Shown here: positions 58,653-64,000 of the stretch, piece by piece
Layout of the letters: the number at the start of each line of letters is the position of its first letter
Position numbering within the stretch: the first letter of the stretch is position 1
DNA from: Aquificales bacterium
GTDB lineage: Bacteria; Aquificota; Aquificia; Aquificales; Aquificaceae
NCBI GenBank assembly: GCA_027037055.1
Contig: JALWBR010000039.1
Location: 1 to 64,000, forward strand
Direction of reading: 5' to 3'
DNA: 64,000 nt
Made by a program: the position numbers and the translations under genes
Notes under the pieces: generated by a model
The model's database searches: none
What the model was told of the DNA's origin: nothing
The model's input: only the letters and a program-made list of their open reading frames with translations

Positions 58653-59216
58653 ATGGAAAGAAGGCTTCCCCCAGGTCAGCAGTGGATAGATGAACCCCTT
58701 ATCTATGACATAAACAAAAACTTCTCCATTCCAGAAGAAAAAGATATATACCTTTACATAGTAGGAGAGGTTAAGAATCCCTTAAAGATACCTTATTTGG
58801 AAATAATCAACAGCGGGAATCTGAGCAAGATAAAGGCGGATTTTCACTGTGTAACGGGGTGGAGTGTTAAAGATATAGAATGGGAAGGTATATTGGCAAA
58901 ACACATAATAGAGGTGGTAAAGCCCTCAGAAGATGTTAAATGGGTGTATGTAAGGTGCTATGACGGATACTCAGCAAGCTTTCCTTATGAATTCTTTAAA
59001 AAAGAAGATTCTCTGATAGCGGTAAAGATGAACGGTAAAAAACTACCTACGGAGCACGGATATCCCTTCAGGGTGGTTGTTCCCTCCCTTTACGCCTGGA
59101 AGAGTGCGAAGTATGTGCATACCGTTGAGTTTTTGAAAGATGAAAAGAAAGGCTTTTGGGAGCTAAGGGGCTATCATCCCATGGGTGATCCCTGGAAGGA
59201 GGTTAGCAACAGTTGA
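58653..59216 (+). CDS. Sulfite-oxidase-fold molybdopterin protein (YedY/MsrP-like, no signal peptide)
   Basis: 187 residues of the sulfite oxidase/YedY molybdopterin fold. The Mo-binding Cys is in ADFHCVTGWSVKD, followed by VYVRCYDGYSASFP, HGYPFRVVVPSLYAWKSAKYV and the ending YHPMGDPWKEV. It has no Tat signal, so it is probably cytoplasmic, and it is shorter than MsrP (about 330 with leader). Substrate unknown; such enzymes are common in archaea and thermophiles. A weak TATAAA is close to the ATG. Its last codons overlap the beginning of the tnpB open frame. Confidence 0.85.
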   Translation: MERRLPPGQQWIDEPLIYDINKNFSIPEEKDIYLYIVGEVKNPLKIPYLEIINSGNLSKIKADFHCVTGWSVKDIEWEGILAKHIIEVVKPSEDVKWVYVRCYDGYSASFPYEFFKKEDSLIAVKMNGKKLPTEHGYPFRVVVPSLYAWKSAKYVHTVEFLKDEKKGFWELRGYHPMGDPWKEVSNS

Positions 59217-59254
59217 AAAATAGTGTGCAGTTCTGTGCAAAAACGCAATATGGG

Positions 59255-60760
59255 ATGCGGGAGATAAAGGGAGAGAATTATACCATTCAAGCAAGGCTAA
59301 AGGTCAAAGGAGAAGAGAAGAAAACCCTTGACGACCTCATGAGAAGGTGGTCATCTTGTATGAGGTTCGCATACAAAAGACTTTTGGAAGGAAAGAAGAG
59401 AAACGATCTCAAGAGAGAACTCCAGATCAAGTTTAACCTCAATTCCCGCTATGTGGACGATGCAATATTGGAAGCCCAAAGCATTATAAACCTCTCCAAA
59501 GAACTCGGTTTCAAGCCCGAGAAGATCATATTCGGAGGGAGAAATCTCTTTGAAAAACTTTCCAAAAACCACCTTTCGGAGAAACAAAAGGAGATGCTTA
59601 GAAAGGAATGGAAAGAGAAAAGACAGTACAACCTATACTCAAGAGGAGACAAGTCAAAAAGCGGGAACCTCAACCTGAGAATTGCCAAAAAAGAATATAA
59701 ATATTACCTGAGAGTGAATGTAGGAAGTAGAAAATGGATACTCTTAGAACTTGTAACTTCCCACAAAAAGTGGGGGCTATTTGAAAGCTTCTTAATTCAG
59801 GGAGTTCCTTACTCGGTCAGGCTCAAGAAAAAAAACAGAAGGTATTACGCCTACATCACCTTTGAAGAGTATTTGCCTGAAGTGGAGATAGGTTTTGAAA
59901 AAGGAGCTATAGGGATAGACCTGAACGCTTTCCCTTCCCACATAGCTTGGGCGGAAGTCGGCAAAGATGGGAATCTGATAAGCTACGGGGAAATACCCAC
60001 ACCTCACCTTTTTGACGGTAGAAAGACAAAGAGGGATTACTGGGCATGGCAGTATGCACATGAGGTAGTGAGGATTGCTTTAGAAAAGAGAAAGGGGATA
60101 GTTCTTGAAGATCTGAGGCTCAAAGAAAGGGGCTTTAGAGGAGATTGCACAGGAAGGAAATCAAGGAGGATAAAACATAATTTCTCATACAAGAAGCTCA
60201 AGGAGAGGATAATCCACCTTGCAAGGAGATACGGGATAGCGGTAAAAGAGGTAAACCCTGCATACACGAGTGTGATAGGGATGCTCAAGTATGCACCGCA
60301 GTTATCACTGACTAAGGATATAGCTTCCGCCTGGGTAATAGCTCGTAGGGGATTGGGGCTATCTGAGGGAGTGCCCAGGAACTACAAGGTGTTCCTTCAG
60401 GTAGCTCAAGGAAGCCCTCAGCGTGAGTCAGGGAGGGCTGATGGGTCAACCGATGGAAGGAACCTGTCAGCTCCGAAGCACCCGAAAGGGGCTTTGTATA
60501 ATCTCTGGCGAGTGCTGGGGGTAGCGGTGCTGACTGCACTCTCCCCTGAGAGACAAGAAACTCCCAGGTGTCTCTCTCCCCTGAAGCGGTTACTCATTTC
60601 AGGGGACGTGGGGAGAACCCTTGAAGGGCGTGAGGTCCTGGGACCTGGGACAGGGCCTATGGGTGCTCAAATGCCGCCTGCCGGGTTTCTGGGCACCCTG
60701 AATAGGCGGGGTATAAATAGCCCGGCACCCGAGCTGTGTACAATTACACAGTTTGGGTAA
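59255..60760 (+). CDS. tnpB: TnpB-family RNA-guided nuclease/transposon protein lacking the zinc finger (IS605 OrfB type)
   Basis: Open frame of up to 515 codons. ATG 59255 is preferred; a TTG at 59213 that overlaps the upstream stop would add 14 residues. The RuvC triad is visible: Asp in AIGIDLNAFPSHIAWAEV, Glu in GIVLEDLRLKERG, and the third Asp in LTKDIASAWVIARRGLG. The usual CxxC...CxxC zinc ribbon between VNPAYTSVIG and the third Asp is missing, which marks a distinct zinc-finger-less subgroup. No tnpA accompanies it. The last 120 codons are GC-rich with several hairpins and may overlap a guide (omega/reRNA) region; the true protein end is unclear. Confidence 0.8.
   Translation: MREIKGENYTIQARLKVKGEEKKTLDDLMRRWSSCMRFAYKRLLEGKKRNDLKRELQIKFNLNSRYVDDAILEAQSIINLSKELGFKPEKIIFGGRNLFEKLSKNHLSEKQKEMLRKEWKEKRQYNLYSRGDKSKSGNLNLRIAKKEYKYYLRVNVGSRKWILLELVTSHKKWGLFESFLIQGVPYSVRLKKKNRRYYAYITFEEYLPEVEIGFEKGAIGIDLNAFPSHIAWAEVGKDGNLISYGEIPTPHLFDGRKTKRDYWAWQYAHEVVRIALEKRKGIVLEDLRLKERGFRGDCTGRKSRRIKHNFSYKKLKERIIHLARRYGIAVKEVNPAYTSVIGMLKYAPQLSLTKDIASAWVIARRGLGLSEGVPRNYKVFLQVAQGSPQRESGRADGSTDGRNLSAPKHPKGALYNLWRVLGVAVLTALSPERQETPRCLSPLKRLLISGDVGRTLEGREVLGPGTGPMGAQMPPAGFLGTLNRRGINSPAPELCTITQFG
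60577..60751 (+). other. Structured right end of the tnpB locus, candidate omega/reRNA scaffold
   Basis: Several stems lie close together: TCCCCTGAA (60577-60585) with TTCAGGGGA (60598-60606); AGGTCC (60633-60638) with GGACCT (60641-60646); GGGTGC (60661-60666) with GCACCC (60693-60698); and CTGTGTA (60734-60740) with TACACAG (60745-60751). TnpB guide RNAs arise from exactly this position, the 3' end of tnpB and the element end. Any guide would be the sequence just beyond the element, near trpD2. Confidence 0.4.
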
Positions 60761-60771
60761 CCAGGAGAGGT

Positions 60772-61749
60772 ATGGATGATATTTTAAAGAGGGTATGCAG
60801 GGGTTGTATGAATCCAGGACATCTGACAAAAGAGGAAGCCAGGTCGGTCTTTGATTATATCCTCAAAGGTGAAGGTGATCCCATTCAGATATCCGCCTTT
60901 TTAGCAGGAATGAGGATGAAGGGAGAAACCCCAGAGGAACTTGAAGGTTTTTATGAGGCGACCGTATCCAGAAAGAGGGAAATAGGAAGCAAGGTAGAGA
61001 ACGAATTGGATTTGGGAGTTAACTATGACGGCAAGATAAAAACACCCCATATACTGCCCTCTGCTATTTTTATTGCAATGGGATGCGGAGTTAATCTGTC
61101 ATCTCATGGTACGGAAGGTGTACCCGCAAAATTCGGTCCCGGCTTTATAAAGGTGTTCGGAAAGATGATAAACACGGAAGGATCACTTTTTATTAAAGAG
61201 GGTTTCCGCTATGCGGATCAAAAGGAATTTGTCCAAGAGCTTTATAAGTTAAAGGAAATAAGGAAGAAGCTCGGGTTCAGAACATTTATCAATGTTATTG
61301 AAAAGCTGTTAAACCCTTTTAATGCGGATAGTATAATTACATCGGTTGCACACAATCCTTACTTTGAAAAGGTTTACAACCTATTAAATAAGGTAGGCTT
61401 TAAAAGGATAACAGTGGTCAAAGGTGTTGAAGGGGGTATTGAACCTTATCCTGACAGGAAAACAACCTTGATGCTTGACGGAGAGTTAACAGAAATTGAT
61501 CCTTCATCGTACGGTCTGATCTCCGATCTTCCCAAGGGCAATCTAAGTATTGAAGAGCAAGCAAAACTTAATATATCCATTATAAAAAATGAAAACAATA
61601 TCTACAAAACTTGGGCTTTACTGACATCAGCCCTTATCCTGCTTGCCTCCGGTAAGGTTCCAAGTATAAAGGAAGGTATTGAGCTTTCTAAGGACTGCCT
61701 TGAATCGGGAAGGGCAAAGGAATGTTTTGAACGGTTTGCATCAGGGTAA
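60772..61749 (+). CDS. TrpD2/YbiB-like anthranilate phosphoribosyltransferase homologue
   Basis: About 325 residues of the nucleoside phosphorylase / TrpD fold: [36 protein letters not shown] at the N-terminus (quoted in part), then [21 protein letters not shown] and a late helical domain. The TrpD PRPP motif GTGGDG is replaced by GVNYDGK, as in YbiB (TrpD2), a nucleic-acid-binding relative without transferase activity. So tryptophan synthesis is unlikely. ATG 60772 has ggagagg upstream; upstream in-frame codons lie in the tnpB element. The 3' end overlaps the convergent regulator by 9 bases. Confidence 0.75.
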   Translation: MDDILKRVCRGCMNPGHLTKEEARSVFDYILKGEGDPIQISAFLAGMRMKGETPEELEGFYEATVSRKREIGSKVENELDLGVNYDGKIKTPHILPSAIFIAMGCGVNLSSHGTEGVPAKFGPGFIKVFGKMINTEGSLFIKEGFRYADQKEFVQELYKLKEIRKKLGFRTFINVIEKLLNPFNADSIITSVAHNPYFEKVYNLLNKVGFKRITVVKGVEGGIEPYPDRKTTLMLDGELTEIDPSSYGLISDLPKGNLSIEEQAKLNISIIKNENNIYKTWALLTSALILLASGKVPSIKEGIELSKDCLESGRAKECFERFASG

Positions 61750-63240
61750 TTTTATACCGTACTTCTTTATCCTGTAGGAAACCTGCCTCGGCGTCATACC
61801 CAGGAGTTTTGCAGCCCTCTTTATAACATAACCGCTTTCAGCCAATGCCCTTTCTATCTGCTCCTTCTCCATCAATTCTATTGTTGAGGGAAGCTTCTTC
61901 CCTGCATAAGAAGTTTCCTCCTCAGCCCTTACCTTTTCCACACTTTCAATTATTTCCCTCGGTAAATCCCTCCTTCTTATAACACCGTCCGAAGAGAGGA
62001 TGACAAATCTCTCAATAAGATTTTGTAGCTCCCTGACATTACCGGGCCAATCGTATCTCGTTAGGATATCTATAACTTCGGGTTCAATAACCACCTCCTT
62101 CTTATATTCCTTTGTAAACTTATCAAGGAAGTAACCTATCAGAAGGGGTATATCTTCCCTTCTTTCCCTCAGGGGAGGTACGTATATGGGTATAACATTC
62201 AATCTGTAATATAGATCCTCCCTGAATTGTCCCTTTTCTACGAGCTTTTTAAGGTCCTTGTTGGTTGCCGCTATTACCCTTATATCAACCTTAATAACCT
62301 TGGTACTTCCGAGAGGCTCTATCTCCCTTTCCTGGAGTACCCTCAGTATCTTTGCCTGAAGGGGCAGAGGCATATCACCTATCTCATCAAGGAATATGGT
62401 TCCTTCATGGGCAAGGGCAAATTTCCCCTTCTTTGATACATAAGCACCGGTGAATGCACCCTTTTCATAACCGAAAAGTTCAGCCTCCAACAAATTCTCT
62501 GGAATTGCTGCACAGTTGACCTTTATAAAAGGTTTTGAAGCCCTCGGACTCAAAAAGTGTATAGCCCTTGCTAAAACCTCCTTTCCTACACCGCTTTCAC
62601 CCATAAGCAAGACTGTTGCGGATGTTTCTGCAACCTTGTGAACATTCTCAAGCACTTCCATTATGGCGGTACTTTTTCCTATAATGCCTTCAATCTTGAG
62701 ATTTGAATATACCCTTTTAAGTTCTATCTCCAACGCCTTTTTCTCATCCCTGAACTTCTGCCATGTCCTTACATGCTGGGCTATAAGGCCCGCCACCATA
62801 TTTAAAAATCTCAGGTAATCATCCATTGACTCCTTTTTTGTATATTCCCTATCACAGCTGAGCACCCCAATTACCTTACCCTCAACCTTCAAAGGTACAG
62901 CCATAAAAGCAATCTTTCCCTTTATATTTCTTTTCCACACCTTATTTAGAAACTCAGGCTCCTTTGATATATCAGGTATTATCATAGGTATTCCGTGTTT
63001 CCATACCTTCCCTATTATCCCTTCACCCTTTTTAAAACTGACCTGGGGAGCCTTTGTATTTGAAGTAGCCCTTACGACAAGCTCACCTGCCTCTGAATCA
63101 ACCATAGTAAGTGTAACCCTCTCAAATCCCATAAGCTTTTCAAGGAGCCTTAGTACATAAGGAAGGGATTTATCAACAGGTTCACCGCCGAGTACTTTGC
63201 TTATCTCATAAATAGCCTCTAATGCTAACTTCTCCTGCAT
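61741..63240 (-). CDS. Sigma-54-dependent activator of NifA type (GAF, AAA+, Fis HTH)
   Basis: 499-residue enhancer-binding activator. It has an N-terminal GAF domain (about 1-165), then a short linker. The AAA+ domain (about 185-420) has Walker A GESGVGKE, the sigma-54 contact GAFTGA, Walker [12 protein letters not shown], and the arginine finger region [13 protein letters not shown]. The C-terminal Fis-type HTH ([31 protein letters not shown], in part) resembles NifA. Nitrogen-fixation regulation is plausible since several Aquificae fix nitrogen, but no nif genes are visible here. Its start is 15 bases from the divergent ACT gene. Confidence 0.92.
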   Translation of the reverse strand: MQEKLALEAIYEISKVLGGEPVDKSLPYVLRLLEKLMGFERVTLTMVDSEAGELVVRATSNTKAPQVSFKKGEGIIGKVWKHGIPMIIPDISKEPEFLNKVWKRNIKGKIAFMAVPLKVEGKVIGVLSCDREYTKKESMDDYLRFLNMVAGLIAQHVRTWQKFRDEKKALEIELKRVYSNLKIEGIIGKSTAIMEVLENVHKVAETSATVLLMGESGVGKEVLARAIHFLSPRASKPFIKVNCAAIPENLLEAELFGYEKGAFTGAYVSKKGKFALAHEGTIFLDEIGDMPLPLQAKILRVLQEREIEPLGSTKVIKVDIRVIAATNKDLKKLVEKGQFREDLYYRLNVIPIYVPPLRERREDIPLLIGYFLDKFTKEYKKEVVIEPEVIDILTRYDWPGNVRELQNLIERFVILSSDGVIRRRDLPREIIESVEKVRAEEETSYAGKKLPSTIELMEKEQIERALAESGYVIKRAAKLLGMTPRQVSYRIKKYGIKLP

Positions 63241-63242
63241 AT

Positions 63243-63252
63243 TATAATTATC
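63243..63252. promoter_or_regulatory. Overlapping divergent -10 boxes for the NifA-like (-) and ACT (+) genes
   Basis: TATAAT (63243-63248, plus) ends 7 bases before ATG 63256. ATTATC (63247-63252) reads GATAAT on minus and ends 6 bases before ATG 63240. The whole divergent gap is 15 bases. There is no ribosome site on either side. Confidence 0.5.
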
Positions 63253-63255
63253 ATA

Positions 63256-63765
63256 ATGAAAAGATATCTCCTTTTAACAGCAGGTCAAGACAGGCCTGGT
63301 ATAGTAGCGGATGTAACAAAGGTTCTGTACGAAAAAGGGTGCAACATAGAAGATTCATCAATGACCCGTATAGAAGACGAATTTGTAATAATGCTTATAT
63401 TCACGGGTGATATAAGATCGGAAGACTTTGATCACTTAAGGAAAGAGCTACTCATAGAATTGAAAGAATTGCCAGAGAGAAAAGAAATAAAGAAGTATCC
63501 AAACAAGTTTATAGTCTCCTTTTACGGTGGTGACAAGCCGGGTATAGTCTATCGTATATCCAGTAAGCTTAAGGAGAAGGGAGTAAATATATGTGATATG
63601 AGAACTAAAAGGACCGGCGGGGAAAGACCCATATATTTAATGACAATGGAGCTTGAAGCGGAAGATCATATAGATGAAAACATTTTAAAAGAAGAACTAC
63701 AACTCATCTCAAAAGAATTGAATATAGAACTCTCCTTATCACCCATTGAAGAGGTAAACCTTTGA
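63256..63765 (+). CDS. Double ACT-domain protein (GcvR-like)
   Basis: 169 residues composed of two ACT domains: [36 protein letters not shown] (about 2-80, quoted in part as [15 protein letters not shown]) and [33 protein letters not shown] (about 88-169). ACT pairs bind amino acids; GcvR in E. coli regulates glycine cleavage genes, but here the divergent neighbour is a NifA-like activator, so its partner is unknown. The stop overlaps the def start. Confidence 0.85.
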   Translation: MKRYLLLTAGQDRPGIVADVTKVLYEKGCNIEDSSMTRIEDEFVIMLIFTGDIRSEDFDHLRKELLIELKELPERKEIKKYPNKFIVSFYGGDKPGIVYRISSKLKEKGVNICDMRTKRTGGERPIYLMTMELEAEDHIDENILKEELQLISKELNIELSLSPIEEVNL

Positions 63766-64000
63766 AACTCCAAATACTAACCTACCCAGATCCCCGATTG
63801 AGAAAGATCTCGGAAGAGGTAAAGGAGATTGATGGCAACCTTAAAAAGTTTGTTGATGCCCTTATTGAAACCATGTATGAAAAAAAAGGATGTGTAGGTA
63901 TAGCAGCGCCTCAAGTAAACTTTCATAAAAGGATAATAGTGGTTGATTCTACCCGCTTCAGAAGACCTCCACCAAACCCCATAGGACTGCAAATACTTAT
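63762..64000 (+). CDS. def: Peptide deformylase, 3' truncated by window edge
   Basis: Removes the N-formyl group of new proteins. Frame open to the end of the window from a TTG at 63762, overlapping the ACT-gene stop (TTGA). About 79 residues are visible: LQILTYPDPRLRKISEEV, then the first active-site motif as GCVGIAAPQV (family GxGxAAxQ) and RIIVVD. The later EGCLS and HExxH motifs lie outside the window. Confidence 0.9.
   Translation, partial: MKLQILTYPDPRLRKISEEVKEIDGNLKKFVDALIETMYEKKGCVGIAAPQVNFHKRIIVVDSTRFRRPPPNPIGLQIL

Larger units (their letters stand above)
59217..60771 (+). mobile_element. Solitary IS200/IS605-type tnpB element (boundaries uncertain)
   Basis: The block between the molybdenum-enzyme stop and the trpD2 start is filled by tnpB with a structured, more GC-rich right end. 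It has no TnpA and no terminal inverted repeats, as expected for IS605-type elements. Left and right cleavage sites were not identified, so the coordinates are outer limits. It may be a non-autonomous or domesticated copy. Confidence 0.5.

Noticed and set aside
58653-59216. MsrP (periplasmic methionine sulfoxide reductase) as the identity of the molybdenum enzyme
   Set aside because: No Tat signal, shorter length and no msrQ neighbour; only the fold can be supported.
60736-60771. Upstream in-frame start for the trpD2-like gene
   Set aside because: Lies in the tnpB element end; ATG 60772 has a good ribosome site and starts at the expected family N-terminus.
60772-61749. trpD for tryptophan synthesis
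   Set aside because: The PRPP-binding GTGGDG motif is replaced and no other trp genes are present; it fits TrpD2/YbiB better.

Overview
The window looks like a chromosome segment from a thermophilic, autotrophic member of the Aquificae (Aquificaceae; Hydrogenobacter, Thermocrinis, Hydrogenivirga or Aquifex type). Three things point there. One is a cluster for three consecutive steps of the reductive TCA cycle: a two-subunit 2-oxoglutarate:ferredoxin oxidoreductase, a two-subunit 2-oxoglutarate carboxylase of CfiA/CfiB size, and isocitrate dehydrogenase. The second is the di-myo-inositol phosphate (DIP) thermolyte pair, inositol-1-phosphate synthase plus a fused cytidylyltransferase/DIPP synthase. 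The third is the very tight gene packing. Genus and species cannot be settled from sequence reading alone. There are about 60 protein genes, one SRP RNA, one IS605-type tnpB locus, and no rRNA, tRNA or CRISPR array that I can see. No gap between genes exceeds 300 bases.

Layout. 1-7 kb: 3' part of a P-type proton ATPase, a haem-copper-oxidase-like membrane protein, a cupin, gyrB and a tandem universal stress protein. 7-12 kb (minus): ompA-like, tyrS, lysS, gcvPB. 12-17 kb: a seven-repeat SBBP propeller protein facing a seven-haem repeat lipoprotein cytochrome. 17-20 kb: nucleotidyltransferase/PLP-enzyme fusion, LicD and a minimal MscS. 20-25 kb: hfq-hflX-cheR-cheB-ODP-soluble MCP, apparently one overlapping operon. 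25-32 kb: guaA, LysM-like, ArsA-like, YeeE-like, nadE, tgt, DedA. 32-38 kb: a membrane chemoreceptor, then (minus) a DUF523 protein, gspD, gspN and a histidine phosphatase. 38-41 kb: DIP synthesis and a gamma carbonic anhydrase-like protein. 41-46 kb: ribBA, then pilin - ABC ATPase - ABC permease - TPR-like - pilin. 46-48.6 kb: smpB, AtpZ-like, IscU-like, pentapeptide protein, mtnP. 48.6-57 kb (minus): korB, korA, cfiA, cfiB, Uma2, osmC-like, icd. 57-64 kb: dicarboxylate symporter, SRP RNA, molybdenum enzyme, tnpB, trpD2, a NifA-type regulator, an ACT protein and the start of def.

How the genes work together. The kor/cfi/icd cluster would take succinyl-CoA through 2-oxoglutarate and oxalosuccinate to isocitrate. 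MIPS and IPCT/DIPPS would make the heat-stress solute DIP. CheR, CheB, a di-iron ODP and two chemoreceptors point to energy or oxygen taxis. GspD/GspN, the pilins with an ABC transporter, LicD and the multihaem lipoprotein all concern the cell surface.

The most unusual structural feature is promoter architecture. Many starts have no Shine-Dalgarno sequence and sit 6-11 bases after a TATAAT-like box. Five or six divergent pairs are separated by only 15-41 bases, with the two -10 boxes adjacent, overlapping or shared. The best system-level candidates are this compact bidirectional, apparently leaderless transcription, the repeat multihaem lipoprotein, the nucleotidyltransferase-PLP-LicD surface-decoration set, and the pilin/ABC transporter cluster.
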